Origin: Amycolatopsis acididurans
GTDB lineage: Bacteria > Actinomycetota > Actinomycetes > Mycobacteriales > Pseudonocardiaceae
NCBI RefSeq assembly: GCF_012328925.1
Contig: NZ_JAAXLS010000052.1
Location: forward strand, 1-46,429
DNA: 46,429 nucleotides
Direction: 5' to 3'
Shown here: positions 25,080 to 33,562 of the stretch, piece after piece
Numbering within the stretch: position 1 is the stretch's first letter
How the letters are laid out: every line of letters begins with the position of its first letter
Position numbers and translations under genes: made by a program
The notes under the pieces: generated by a model
The model's database searches: none
Seen by the model: only the letters and a program-made list of their open reading frames with translations
What the model was told of the DNA's origin: nothing

Positions 25080-26534
25080 TCAGGCCGCGGCCGGTTCGGC
25101 CCCGGTGCCCACCCGCGGCGCGCTGTCCTGCGGCGCCGGACGCTTCATCGCGAGCGCGGCGAGTGCGCCGAGTAGCAGCACCGCGGCGGGCAGGATGAGT
25201 GTTTCCTTGGCCGCGTCGGTCAGCGCGACCGGCACGTTGCCGTGTTCGGCGGCCATCTGCGTGGTGATCCTGGCCTGCAGCAGCACGCCGATCGCGGCAC
25301 TGCCGAGCACACCACCGACCTGCCGCGACGTGTTGAAGATCCCGGAGGCCGTGCCCGCCAGCGACCGCTCCACGGAACTCATCGCGACGTTGCTCATCGG
25401 CGCGAACACGAAACCGGTACCGACACCGCACAGCAGCAGCGCCGGTACCAGCGCCCACGGGTCGGTGTCGGCCCGCGCCTGCACCGAGATCACGAACAGG
25501 CCCGCCGCCAGCGCCACGAAACCGGTCACCACCAGGTACTTCGCGTTGACCTTGTCCGAAAGGCGGCCGATGAACGGCGCGATCATCCCGGACAGCAACG
25601 ACATCGGCGCGGTCAGCAGGCCGGCCTTGGACGGCGACATGCCCAGCACGTCCTGCACGTACACGACGATCGGCACGAACATCCCGGTCATCGCGAAGCC
25701 GATCGCGGCCGCCGTGATCGTGCCGGTGGAGAAGTTGCGGTTGTTGAACACGCGCAGCGGCAGAAGCGGTTCGCGGGTGTTGAACCGCTGCCAGATCACG
25801 AACGCCACGAGCAGCAGCACCCCGGCGCCGATGATCTCGAAGACGTTGACCGGGCCGAACACCTCGCCCCACGAGTAGTGCTGTCCGTTCTGGATGCCGA
25901 ACACCAGGCAGAACAGTCCGGCGGCGGACAGCGCGATGCCGAGCAGATCGAAGGAGTGCGCGTGCCTGGGCTGCCAGTCCGGCACCAGCGCGAGCGTCAG
26001 CCCGATGCCGATCACGCCGATCGGCACGTTGACGAAGAAGATCCACTCCCAGCCGAGGCCGTCGACGAGTACGCCGCCGAGCAGCGGGCCCGCGATCGTC
26101 GCGAGCCCGGCCACGCCACCCCAGAGGCCCATCGCGGGGCCGCGTTTGGCGGGCGGGAACAGGTGGGTGATGAACGCGAGCGTCTGCGGGGTCATCAGCG
26201 CCGCGCCCAGGCCCTGGACCGCGCGGGCGGCGATGAGCATCTCGGCCGTGCCGGACAGACCGCACCACAGCGAGGAAAGCGTGAACACCGCGAGCCCGGC
26301 GAGGAACACGCGCTTCGGGCCGAAGCGGTCACCGAGGCGGCTGGTGAACAGCATCGGGACGGCGTAGGTGAGCAGGTAGACCGACAGCACCCAGACCACG
26401 GAGTTGAGGTCGGTGTGCAGGCCGCGCACCATGGCGGGGATCGCGATGGACACGATCGTGGTGTCCAGGAGAATCATGAAGAACCCGATGCACAACGCGA
26501 TCAGCGCCGCCCACGGGTTAGCTTGCCTTGTCAT
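25080..26534 (-). CDS. MFS drug exporter, DHA2 (EmrB/QacA) type
   Basis: A 484-residue proton-coupled exporter with about 14 membrane spans. Signatures: LDTTIVSIAIPAM in the first span, LGDRFGPKRVF (motif A) after span 2, RAVQGLGAALMTPQTLAF (motif B), and GPLLGGVLVDGLGWEWIFFVNVPIG (motif C and the DHA2-specific FFxNVP). The substrate cannot be predicted. Its ATG lies 17 nt inside the padR gene, so it is translated with the regulator, a common regulator-pump pair. Confidence 0.92.
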   Translation of the reverse strand: MTRQANPWAALIALCIGFFMILLDTTIVSIAIPAMVRGLHTDLNSVVWVLSVYLLTYAVPMLFTSRLGDRFGPKRVFLAGLAVFTLSSLWCGLSGTAEMLIAARAVQGLGAALMTPQTLAFITHLFPPAKRGPAMGLWGGVAGLATIAGPLLGGVLVDGLGWEWIFFVNVPIGVIGIGLTLALVPDWQPRHAHSFDLLGIALSAAGLFCLVFGIQNGQHYSWGEVFGPVNVFEIIGAGVLLLVAFVIWQRFNTREPLLPLRVFNNRNFSTGTITAAAIGFAMTGMFVPIVVYVQDVLGMSPSKAGLLTAPMSLLSGMIAPFIGRLSDKVNAKYLVVTGFVALAAGLFVISVQARADTDPWALVPALLLCGVGTGFVFAPMSNVAMSSVERSLAGTASGIFNTSRQVGGVLGSAAIGVLLQARITTQMAAEHGNVPVALTDAAKETLILPAAVLLLGALAALAMKRPAPQDSAPRVGTGAEPAAA

Positions 26535-27156
26535 CAGGGTTTTCCTCGTCGGCTAAGAGAGACAGGGTGGGGACCACTTCGGCCTTCTGGCCGGGCCAGG
26601 GAATCCGGCCCGTTTCGAGGTCGTCGATGAGCTTCTTCGTCCAGTCCAATTCGGACTGCCGCTGGTGGGTGATGTAGTCGAAGTCGATCCAGTACATCCG
26701 CGGCAGCTGTTTCTCGATCAGCTGCTCCGCGATCGTGCGTTCCGCCGCGACCTGCCCGTGCAGCTGGATGACCCGCCTGCGCAACTGGTTCAGGAAGTCC
26801 TCGCGGTCCAGCTCGTTGCCCGCGGACAGGGCCACCGGGTACGGCGTGTAGTCCGGCGCCAGCGTCGTGAGCATCTGCCTGGTCTGGGCGGAGAACGTGT
26901 CGCGGCCGAGGTCGGTTATCGCGTAGACCGTGCGTTCGGGCCGCCTGCCCTGACGCTGGGTGTCGACGACCTCGATGAATCCTTGGGACAGCAGCCGTTC
27001 CACGGTGTGATAGAGCGAGCCGGGCCGCAGCTTGACGCGACGGTCGACGTGACGCTCCCGCATGAGCTGCGTCATCTCGTACGGGTGCATCGGCCGTTCG
27101 TAGAGCAGTTCGAGGACGGCCATCGCAAGCGTGGTGAGCGGTTTCGCCGCCGACAT
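26518..27156 (-). CDS. PadR-family transcriptional regulator
   Basis: A 212-residue winged-helix repressor. The N-terminal PadR domain spans roughly residues 6-90 (TTLAMAVLELLYERPMHPYEM, LRPGSLYHTVERLLSQGFIE, TVYAITDLGRDTF), and the C-terminal helical dimerisation domain (about 115-195) is of the longer Vir/PadR-C type. Ligands are usually small aromatic or toxic compounds. It overlaps the downstream exporter gene by 17 nt and probably represses both; a palindrome overlaps the likely -10 upstream. Confidence 0.9.
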   Translation of the reverse strand: MSAAKPLTTLAMAVLELLYERPMHPYEMTQLMRERHVDRRVKLRPGSLYHTVERLLSQGFIEVVDTQRQGRRPERTVYAITDLGRDTFSAQTRQMLTTLAPDYTPYPVALSAGNELDREDFLNQLRRRVIQLHGQVAAERTIAEQLIEKQLPRMYWIDFDYITHQRQSELDWTKKLIDDLETGRIPWPGQKAEVVPTLSLLADEENPDDKAS

Positions 27157-27190
27157 GATCGATCGCTTCCCTTCGAGCGCCCATCTCGTT

Positions 27191-27208
27191 TATTCCACTT
27201 GGACTATA
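27191..27208 (-). promoter_or_regulatory. Candidate padR promoter and operator
   Basis: On the minus strand TATAGT (27207-27202) is a plausible -10. It is overlapped by the inverted repeat TAnTCCA-AG-TGGAnTA. The ATG is about 45 nt downstream. The overlap of palindrome and -10 suits autorepression by PadR. Confidence 0.4.
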
Positions 27209-27274
27209 CGGCGCGGGATAGGGGGTTGTCGAACAGCGTGTGCCGGCCTGCCTGGCGCGGCGAGCCTGCCGTCT

Positions 27275-27925
27275 CTACTCGGCCCGCAGTTGCTCGCTCA
27301 CCGACGTGATGTGACTGGCGATCAGCTCGTGCAGGCTCTCGTAATCACCCGCTTCGAGCAGGTCACAGATGCGGGCGTGCTCCTCGATGATGATGCGCGG
27401 GCGTTCGGCGTTGGCGTTGCGCAGTACCGTGTGGACGATCCGCAACTGCCGGTCCCGCAGGCTGGAGTAGAACTCGTCGAACAGGGTGTTGCCCGCCGCG
27501 TTGACCAGTGTCGCGTGGAAATCGCGGTCCAGTGCGGTGAAGGCCGGTTCCGGCGGGGCGAGCGTGCGCTGCTTGTCCAGCACCATCCGCATCCGGCCGG
27601 CGACCTCGCGTTGGGTGCCCGCCGCGATGACCTTGGCCGCGGCGTGGCGTTCGAGGAAGATCCTCGCCTCCGCGATGTCCGCCGCCTCGCTCGCCGAAAC
27701 CGGCACGACGAGCGCGCCCCGCTTCGGGTACAGCCGCAGAAAGCCCTCGCCGGACAGCCGCAGGAAAGCCTCGCGGACGGGGGTGCGCGACAGACTCACC
27801 GCGTCGGCGACCTCGCCCTCGCTGATCAGCCGTCCGCCCTCGAAGCGCCCGTCCAGAATGCGTTCCTTGGTCCACTGGTAGACGCGATCGCTGGCTCCCG
27901 CCTGTGAGCCGTCCCTCGTTGACAT
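27275..27925 (-). CDS. GntR-family regulator with FCD ligand-binding domain
   Basis: A 216-residue FadR-subfamily repressor. The N-terminal winged helix (about residues 13-75) contains LISEGEVADAVSLSRTPVREAFLRLSGEG, the GntR recognition region. The C-terminal FCD domain (about 85-205) has the metal/ligand residues DRDFH, an EEH segment and a late ASHI histidine. FCD regulators usually bind carboxylic acids with a metal ion. It is divergent from an MFS transporter gene, the probable target. The ATG is probably leaderless, since a -10-like TAGTAT ends 6 nt before it. Confidence 0.9.
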   Translation of the reverse strand: MSTRDGSQAGASDRVYQWTKERILDGRFEGGRLISEGEVADAVSLSRTPVREAFLRLSGEGFLRLYPKRGALVVPVSASEAADIAEARIFLERHAAAKVIAAGTQREVAGRMRMVLDKQRTLAPPEPAFTALDRDFHATLVNAAGNTLFDEFYSSLRDRQLRIVHTVLRNANAERPRIIIEEHARICDLLEAGDYESLHELIASHITSVSEQLRAE

Positions 27926-27931
27926 GCGCGC

Positions 27932-27971
27932 ATACTAGCGACGATCCTGTTAGATACAAGATAGATGCAAG
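27932..27971. promoter_or_regulatory. Divergent gntR/MFS control region: leaderless promoter and direct repeats
   Basis: For gntR (minus strand): TTGTAT (27959-27954), a 16-nt spacer, TAGTAT (27937-27932), 6 nt, then ATG, indicating a leaderless transcript. For the regulator: the direct repeat TAGATACAAG / TAGATGCAAG (27951-27960 and 27962-27971) has an 11-bp period, one helix turn, and overlaps the -35 of gntR and the SD area of the transporter gene. It is a good candidate operator. Confidence 0.5.
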
Positions 27972-27982
27972 GGGAGGTGTTC

Positions 27983-29230
27983 GTGCGCAGGGCGTGGCTG
28001 ATGTGGGGCCTTGGTGCGTTGTGCTACCTGACCGCGCTGTTCCACCGGATGAGCCTGTCGGTAGCCGGTCTCACCGCGCAGGAACGCTTCACGATCGACG
28101 CGACCGGGCTCGCCGCGTTCTCCGTCGTGCAACTCGTGCTCTACGCGGCTCTCCAGGTGCCGGTCGGCGCGGCCGCAGACCGGTTCGGGCCCCGGCGCCT
28201 GCTGCTCGTCGGAATGGCCTCGATGGCCGCCGGCTCCACGATCTTCGCACTGACCTCGGCGTATCCGCTCGCGATGCTCGGCCGCGCGCTGATCGGCGCC
28301 GGTGACGCGTTCCTGTTCGTCAACGTGCTTCGCTTGGCGCACAACTGGTTTCCCGGCCGCCGGTACGCACTGGTCGCCGCGCTCACCGGAATGATCGGCG
28401 GCCTCGGCCAGCTCATCGCGACCACGCCGCTCGCCGCGCTGCTCAACGGCGTCGGCTGGACGGGCGCGTTCCTCATCGCCGGTGTGGTCACGGCCGTGCT
28501 GCTCGTGATCGTCGGGGTGATCCTGCGCGACGGTCCCACCGGGCATGCGGCACCGATCACGACGGGCGAGCCGCTGCGCGAAAGCCTGCGTCACGCCTGG
28601 CGCAACCGCGGCACCCGGCACGCGATGTGGACCCACTTCACGCTGATGGGCACGTTCGTGTCGTTCACGGCGGTGCTCGGCCAGCCCTACCTGGTCAGCG
28701 CGCAGGGCCGCACGCCCGGCGCGGCGAGTGGGCTGCTCAGCGTCGTGGTGATCGGGTTCGTGCTGGTCAGCACCGTGGCCGGGCAGATCGGCTCGCGACG
28801 GCCAGGCGCGCGGGCGAACCTCGTCGCGTCGGCCGCCGTCGTCGGGGCGCTGTGCTGGATCGTGCTGGTGGTCGTGCCCGGTCCGCTGCCGACGCTCGTG
28901 CTCGGCCCGGTCCTGTTCCTCATCGGCGCGGCCGGCGGCGTGAGCATGCTGGCGTTCGATCTGGCCCGTACCTCCAACCACGGGCACCAGGCGGGGGTCG
29001 CCAGCGGCGTGGCGAACATGGGCGGTTTCTGCTTCGCGGTCGTCGCCGAACTCGGGGTCGGCATCCTGCTGGACGCGTTCGCCGGGCGGGGCGTCGCCGC
29101 GTCCACCGCACACCGGCTGGCGTTCGGCATCGTGCTGGTGATGGCGCTCGTCGGCACGTTCCGTCTGGTCAGGCTGCATTCCCACGCCGGGGTCCGGCCC
29201 GCGCGGACCGAGGCGCTGGAACCGGCCTAG
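27983..29230 (+). CDS. MFS transporter (GntR-paired)
   Basis: About 415 residues and 12 membrane spans. RMSLSVAGLTAQERFTIDATGLAAFSV after span 1, DRFGPRRLLLVG (motif A), and LGRALIGAGDAFLFVNVLRLAHNWFPGRRYAL resemble the organic-acid/metabolite MFS group. The GTG at 27983 has the SD AGGGGAGG 5 nt upstream; an ATG at 27965 lies before the SD and is less likely. Its substrate is probably the ligand, or a relative of the ligand, of the divergent FCD-GntR regulator (inference). The end overlaps the convergent sigma-factor gene by 4 nt. Confidence 0.88.
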   Translation: MRRAWLMWGLGALCYLTALFHRMSLSVAGLTAQERFTIDATGLAAFSVVQLVLYAALQVPVGAAADRFGPRRLLLVGMASMAAGSTIFALTSAYPLAMLGRALIGAGDAFLFVNVLRLAHNWFPGRRYALVAALTGMIGGLGQLIATTPLAALLNGVGWTGAFLIAGVVTAVLLVIVGVILRDGPTGHAAPITTGEPLRESLRHAWRNRGTRHAMWTHFTLMGTFVSFTAVLGQPYLVSAQGRTPGAASGLLSVVVIGFVLVSTVAGQIGSRRPGARANLVASAAVVGALCWIVLVVVPGPLPTLVLGPVLFLIGAAGGVSMLAFDLARTSNHGHQAGVASGVANMGGFCFAVVAELGVGILLDAFAGRGVAASTAHRLAFGIVLVMALVGTFRLVRLHSHAGVRPARTEALEPA

Positions 29231-30486
29231 AGTTCCGCGGCGCGGCGGAGGAACACGTCGCGTTCCCGTTCGTTGCGGGTCAGCGCCGCGGCGGTCTCGA
29301 ACTCGGCCCGCGCCTCGGCGGCGCGGCCAAGGCGCGCCAGCAGATCACCGCGGACGGCGGGCAGTTGCGGGTACCTCGCCAGCGCACCACCCGCCGCCAG
29401 TCTGTCCACAATGGACAATCCGTGTTCCGGGCCCTTCGCCATGCCGACCGCGACCGCGTGGTTGAGATCGACGACCGGCGACGGCGAGACATAGGCGAGC
29501 ACCTGGTACAGGTTCGCGATCCGCTCCCAGTCGGTGTCCGCCGCGGTGCGGGCGCGGGCGTGACAGGCGGCGATCCCGGCCTGCAGCGTGTAGGCGTGCA
29601 GTGCGCCGCCGAGCCGCTCGGCCCGCTCCAGTGACGCGAGCCCGCGCCGGATGAGCTGGTGATCCCACCGCGTGCGGTCCTGGTCGAGCAGCAGCACCGG
29701 TGCGCCGCCGGGGCCGGATCGTGCGGGCATCCGGGACGCCTGCAGTTCCATCAACGCGCTGAGCCCGTGCACCTCGGGCCGGTCCGGCAACAGGTGCGCG
29801 AGCACGCGGCCGAGGCGCAGCGCCTCCGCGCACAGGTCCGGCCGCGTCCAGTCGCCGCCGCTGGTGGCCGAGTAGCCCTCGTTGAAGATGAGATAGACGA
29901 CTTCCAGCACCGAGGCGAGCCGTTCGGTGAGCTGACTCGCGGGTGGCAACTCCAGCGCGATGCGCTTGTCGGTCAACGTTCGCTTCGTGCGCACGATGCG
30001 CTGCCCGATGGTCGTTTCCTTCGCCAGCAGCGCACGCGCGATCTCGGCGGTGGTGAGCCCGCCGACCGCGCGCAGGGTGAGTGCGACGCGGCCTTCGGCG
30101 GGCAGTCCGGGATGGCAGACGGTGAAGACGAGCCGGAGCAGATCGTCGCCGACCGGATCGTCCAGCGCCGCGTCCCAGTCGGCGTCCTCGACCTGGCGCA
30201 GCTGCCTGCCCATCGTGGCCAGCTTGTCCTGATACCGATCGCGACGGCGCAGCAGGTCGATGGCGCGGTGCTTCGCGGTCGCCATCAGCCACGACGCGGG
30301 ATGCTGCGGGATGCCCTGCACCGGCCACTGCTCCAGTGCGATGACCAGCGCGTCCTGGGCGAGCTCCTCGGCGATGCCGACGTCGCCGACGATCTTGGCG
30401 AGTGCGGCCACCAGCTTGGCGCATTCGATGCGGTAGACCGCTTCGACCGCCTTCGCGGTGGCCTGGCTCGGATCGGCGGCGCTCAC
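29227..30486 (-). CDS. ECF42-type RNA polymerase sigma factor with long C-terminal extension (module 1)
   Basis: About 419 residues. Region 2 (about 12-80) has AEELAQDALVIALEQWP and PASWLMATAKHRAIDLLRR. Region 4 (about 118-170) has ALTLRAVGGLTTAEIARALLAKETTIGQRIVRTKRTL. The large C-terminal part (DUF6596 plus TPR-like helices) opens with VLEVVYLIFNEGYSAT and includes SPVVDLNHAVAVGMAKGPEHGL. This architecture defines the ECF42 group, which has no anti-sigma factor and is genetically linked to DGPF/YCII proteins, as here. A GTG at 30504, 3 nt after the DGPF stop, is the alternative start and adds six residues. Last gene of DUF998-DGPF-sigma. Confidence 0.92.
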   Translation of the reverse strand: MSAADPSQATAKAVEAVYRIECAKLVAALAKIVGDVGIAEELAQDALVIALEQWPVQGIPQHPASWLMATAKHRAIDLLRRRDRYQDKLATMGRQLRQVEDADWDAALDDPVGDDLLRLVFTVCHPGLPAEGRVALTLRAVGGLTTAEIARALLAKETTIGQRIVRTKRTLTDKRIALELPPASQLTERLASVLEVVYLIFNEGYSATSGGDWTRPDLCAEALRLGRVLAHLLPDRPEVHGLSALMELQASRMPARSGPGGAPVLLLDQDRTRWDHQLIRRGLASLERAERLGGALHAYTLQAGIAACHARARTAADTDWERIANLYQVLAYVSPSPVVDLNHAVAVGMAKGPEHGLSIVDRLAAGGALARYPQLPAVRGDLLARLGRAAEARAEFETAAALTRNERERDVFLRRAAEL

Positions 30487-30507
30487 GTCCGCCGATCCAA
30501 GCACACC

Positions 30508-30879
30508 CTAGGACTGTGGAGCGAAATCCTCCGGGCCCATCACCTTCAGCACCTGGGACTCGCCCTCCCAGCCGGGCCACATGTCGACGTGGATCTGCAT
30601 GAACCGGCGCGTCCATTCGACCGCCTCCTCACGCGAGGCCACCTCGTAGAGCGCGTAGCTGATCATTTCCTTCGACTCGGCGAACGGGCCGTCGGTGACG
30701 CTGAGCTCGCCGTCGAGGACCTCGACGCGGGCGCCCGCGGCGCTGGGTGCGAGCCCGGCGTTGTCGAGCATCGCGCCCGCCTTCGTCGCCTCCTCGCCGA
30801 GCGCCATGATGGCGGCCATCAGCTCGGGCGGTGGGGGAGTGCCGGGATTGGTGCCCTTGAGCAGAACGATGTAGCGCAT
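30508..30879 (-). CDS. DGPF-domain (YCII-related) protein, ECF42 partner (module 1)
   Basis: A 123-residue small alpha/beta protein of the YCII-like family, starting MRYIVLLKG. It carries the naming motif VTDGPFAESKE at about residues 69-79, then a VASREEAVEWTRR helix. DGPF proteins accompany ECF42 sigma factors throughout Actinobacteria; their biochemical role is unknown. The ATG at 30879 is preceded by a GGAGAA SD; an upstream extension rich in Pro/Ser is rejected. It lies between a DUF998 membrane protein gene and the sigma gene, with short gaps. Confidence 0.9.
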   Translation of the reverse strand: MRYIVLLKGTNPGTPPPPELMAAIMALGEEATKAGAMLDNAGLAPSAAGARVEVLDGELSVTDGPFAESKEMISYALYEVASREEAVEWTRRFMQIHVDMWPGWEGESQVLKVMGPEDFAPQS

Positions 30880-30889
30880 CGGAGTTCTC

Positions 30890-31531
30890 CTAGTGGCGGT
30901 AGAGGTGGACGGCGACGGCGGCGATCCAGGCCCAGGCAAGGGTCACCGCGGCGACGAACGCCAGCGTGGCCCATGGTGCGCTCGATCCCGAGGAGACACA
31001 CAGGAAACCGGCGAGGAAGGCGATTCCGGTCGCGCGGCTGTACCAGGCCCAGCCGCTACGCCCTCGCCCGGCGAACCAGCGGCCGACGAGCAGGCACGCG
31101 GTGATCAGGCACAGGAAACCGACGGCACCGGCGGCCAGATGCGCCACGCCGTGCCAGCTGAGTTGTGCGGTCGCGCCGTCCGGGAAGCCCCGTGCGGGGT
31201 CGGCGCGGAAGATGCCGGCCAGTATCAGGCTCGCGCCGAACGCGCCGGCCAGCCGTGGCGCCCATCGTGTGCCGGTGGCGCGTCCGAGCCCGACGGCGAA
31301 GGCGATGGTCATCGCGCCGGTCAGTACGAAGTTGGCGATCTGGATCCAGCCGAGCGAGCCGTTGGCCAGCAGGCTCCAGGAGTGGCGGGTGAAGTCGAAG
31401 CCTTCGCGGGTGGCGGCCTGTGCGATCGAGACGATCTCGTACACGGCACCGGCGAGCACGCCGTAGCCGAGCAACGACCTGGTGACGCGGTTTTCCAGGG
31501 GCGGGCAGGTCCTGGTGGCGAGTTGAGTCAT
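30890..31531 (-). CDS. DUF998 family membrane protein
   Basis: A 213-residue protein with about six hydrophobic spans: LLGYGVLAGAVYEIVSIAQ, the GWIQIANFVLTGAMTIAFAVGLG region, ASLILAGIF, the HGVAHLAAGAVGFLCLITACLLVG region and two C-terminal ones. It has the DUF998 hallmarks SLLANGSLGWIQIANF and FRADPARGFP. Function unknown. First gene of the three-gene ECF42 module, and the one directly behind the TGTCGA-type promoter, so probably a target of the sigma factor. The ATG at 31531 is chosen because upstream residues are charged and non-conserved. Confidence 0.85.
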   Translation of the reverse strand: MTQLATRTCPPLENRVTRSLLGYGVLAGAVYEIVSIAQAATREGFDFTRHSWSLLANGSLGWIQIANFVLTGAMTIAFAVGLGRATGTRWAPRLAGAFGASLILAGIFRADPARGFPDGATAQLSWHGVAHLAAGAVGFLCLITACLLVGRWFAGRGRSGWAWYSRATGIAFLAGFLCVSSGSSAPWATLAFVAAVTLAWAWIAAVAVHLYRH

Positions 31532-31583
31532 CGCCGTGTCCTCTCCGTGCGGGTGCGGCCGGTCCTTCCGGCCGATCACCTAC

Positions 31584-31632
31584 ACCTCGAAGAGGCCCAC
31601 GCGATTTCGACACGACTCCCAGAATTTTTTTC
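31584..31632 (-). promoter_or_regulatory. Putative ECF42 promoter, module 1
   Basis: On the minus strand: TGTCGAAATCGCG (31612-31600), of which TGTCGA is the -35. A 17-nt spacer and CGAGGT (31589-31584) as -10 follow. An A-tract (AAAAAAATTC, near 31631-31622) lies about 10 nt upstream of the -35, like an UP element. The same layout occurs before the second ECF42 module at 43.98 kb. The DUF998 ATG is about 50 nt downstream. Confidence 0.6.
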
Positions 31633-31643
31633 GCGGCTCGGGC

Positions 31644-31862
31644 TCAGCGGGGCAAGGCCGACGCCCGCCAGGCGCCTTCGCCCGGGTGCAGCGGCATGCG
31701 CAGCTGGTGCGCCCGGTCCGCCCACGCCGACCTGCGGCGTGGGCGTTCGGGCTCGGCCGGGGCCGACGCGGCGGCCGCGAGCACCGCGGTCAACGCGGCC
31801 AGTTCCTCGTCGTCCGGGTTGCCGCGCACGATCCGCAGGAACGGGCGCTTCTCGTCACTCAT
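31644..31862 (-). CDS. accE: Acyl-CoA carboxylase epsilon subunit
   Basis: A 72-residue protein typical of actinobacterial carboxylase epsilon subunits. LRIVRGNPDDEELAALTAVLAAAA (about residues 9-32) is the conserved N-terminal helix that contacts the beta subunit. An Arg/Pro-rich linker follows, and the ending SAWADRAHQLRMPLHPGEGAWRASALP is characteristic. Such subunits raise the activity of the alpha-beta complex. It starts 7 nt after the beta-subunit stop. Confidence 0.9.
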   Translation of the reverse strand: MSDEKRPFLRIVRGNPDDEELAALTAVLAAAASAPAEPERPRRRSAWADRAHQLRMPLHPGEGAWRASALPR

Positions 31863-31869
31863 GAAGTCC

Positions 31870-33510
31870 TCACAGCGGGATGTTGCCGTGCTTCTTGGGC
31901 GGCAGGGACTCGCGCTTCTCCCGCAGCATGGCCAGGCCGCGCACGACGTGGCCACGCGTGTGCGCGGGCGCGATGACCGAGTCGACGTATCCGCGCTCGG
32001 CGGCCTCGTACGGGTTGAGCAGCGTGTCCTCGTACTCCTGGATCAGCTCGGCCCGCAGCGCCTCGACGTCCTTGCCCTCGTCGGCGGCCTTCGCGAGCGT
32101 CTTGCGGTGCACGATGTTCGCCGCGCCCTGCGCGCCCATCACCGCGACCTGCGCGGTCGGCCACGCCAGGTTGAGGTCCGCGCCGAGGTGCTTGGAGCCC
32201 ATCACGTCGTACGCGCCGCCGTAGGCCTTGCGCGTGATGACGGTGACCAGCGGGACGGTCGCCTCGGCGTAGGCGTAGATCAGCTTCGCGCCGCGGCGGA
32301 TGATGCCGTTCCACTCCTGGTCGGTGCCCGGCAGGAAGCCGGGGACGTCCACGAAGGTCAGCACCGGCACGTTGAACGCGTCGCAGGTGCGCACGAACCG
32401 CGCCGCCTTCTCCGAGGCGTCGATGTCGAGGCAGCCCGCGAACTGGGTCGGCTGGTTGGCCACGACGCCGACCGAGTGCCCGTCGACCCGGCCGAACCCG
32501 ACGATCACGTTGGGCGCGAACAGCTCCTGCACCTCGAGGAACTCGCCGTCGTCGAGCACGCGGTTGATCACCTCGTGCATGTCGTACGGCTGGTTCGGCG
32601 AGTCCGGGATGATCGTCTCCAGCTCGCGGTCGGTGTCGCTGACGCTGTCGGCGATCGAGCCCTCGGTGGGTTCGGGCGAGTCGAACACCGGCGCGTCGGA
32701 CAGGTTGTTCGACGGCAGGTACGACACCAGCTCCTTGACGTAGGCGATCGCGTCTTCCTCGTCGGAGCCGAGGTAGTGCGCGTTGCCGGACTTGGTGTTG
32801 TGCGTGCGGGCGCCGCCGAGCTCCTCGAACGTGACCTCCTCGCCGGTCACCGTCTTCACCACGTCGGGACCGGTGATGAACATGTGGGAGGTCTGGTCGA
32901 CCATCACGACGAAGTCGGTGAGCGCGGGGGAGTACACGTGCCCGCCCGCGTTCGCGCCCATGATCAGCGAGATCTGCGGGACCACGCCGGAGGCCTTGAC
33001 GTTGCGGGTGAAGATCTCGCCGTAGAGGCCGAGCGAGACCACGCCCTCCTGGATGCGCGCGCCACCGCCCTCGTTGATGCCGATGATCGGGCGGCCGGTC
33101 TTGATGGCCAGGTCCATCACCTTGACGATCTTCTCGCCGTAGACCTCGCCGAGCGAACCGCCGAACACGGTCACGTCCTGGCTGAACACGCACACCGGAC
33201 GGCCGTCGATGGTGCCGTAGCCGGTCACCACGCCGTCGCCGTACGGGCGGTTCTTCTCCTGGCCGAAGTTGGTCGAGCGGTGCCGCGCCAGTTCGTCCAG
33301 CTCGACGAACGAACCCGGGTCGAGCAGCAGGTCGATCCGCTCGCGCGCGGTCTTCTTGCCCTTGGCGTGCTGGCGCTCCACCGCGCGGGCGGAACCGGCG
33401 TGCACCGCCTCGTCGTAGCGGCGGTACAGGTCGGCCAGCTTCCCGGCCGTGGTGTGAATGTCCGGCTCGTCCGCTGGTGGCGTCCCGATAGGCTCCGTCG
33501 CACTGCTCAT
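31870..33510 (-). CDS. pccB: Acyl-CoA carboxylase beta subunit (propionyl-CoA type carboxyltransferase)
   Basis: Biotin-dependent carboxyltransferase of 546 residues that adds CO2 to propionyl-CoA (perhaps also acetyl-CoA). N-terminal acyl-CoA domain with GGSLGEVYGEKIVKVMDLA and GGGARIQEGV. C-terminal carboxybiotin domain with FVDVPGFLPGTDQEWNGIIRRGAKLIYAYAEATVP and RKAYGGAYDVMGSKHLGADLNLAWP. The Asp in GGAYDVMGS matches the position that, as I recall from work on Streptomyces PccB, favours propionyl- over acetyl-CoA. The neighbours accE and the distant accA3 complete the complex. Confidence 0.93.
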   Translation of the reverse strand: MSSATEPIGTPPADEPDIHTTAGKLADLYRRYDEAVHAGSARAVERQHAKGKKTARERIDLLLDPGSFVELDELARHRSTNFGQEKNRPYGDGVVTGYGTIDGRPVCVFSQDVTVFGGSLGEVYGEKIVKVMDLAIKTGRPIIGINEGGGARIQEGVVSLGLYGEIFTRNVKASGVVPQISLIMGANAGGHVYSPALTDFVVMVDQTSHMFITGPDVVKTVTGEEVTFEELGGARTHNTKSGNAHYLGSDEEDAIAYVKELVSYLPSNNLSDAPVFDSPEPTEGSIADSVSDTDRELETIIPDSPNQPYDMHEVINRVLDDGEFLEVQELFAPNVIVGFGRVDGHSVGVVANQPTQFAGCLDIDASEKAARFVRTCDAFNVPVLTFVDVPGFLPGTDQEWNGIIRRGAKLIYAYAEATVPLVTVITRKAYGGAYDVMGSKHLGADLNLAWPTAQVAVMGAQGAANIVHRKTLAKAADEGKDVEALRAELIQEYEDTLLNPYEAAERGYVDSVIAPAHTRGHVVRGLAMLREKRESLPPKKHGNIPL

Positions 33511-33562
33511 AAGTCCGGAGCCTATCTACTGTGCGAGCGCCTCGCGTGTGGCGTGGACTACG

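Noticed and set aside
31621..31632. The T-run at 31624-31630 as a terminator of a rightward gene
   Set aside because: There is no gene on the plus strand and no hairpin before it. It fits better as the A-tract upstream of the ECF42 promoter on the minus strand.
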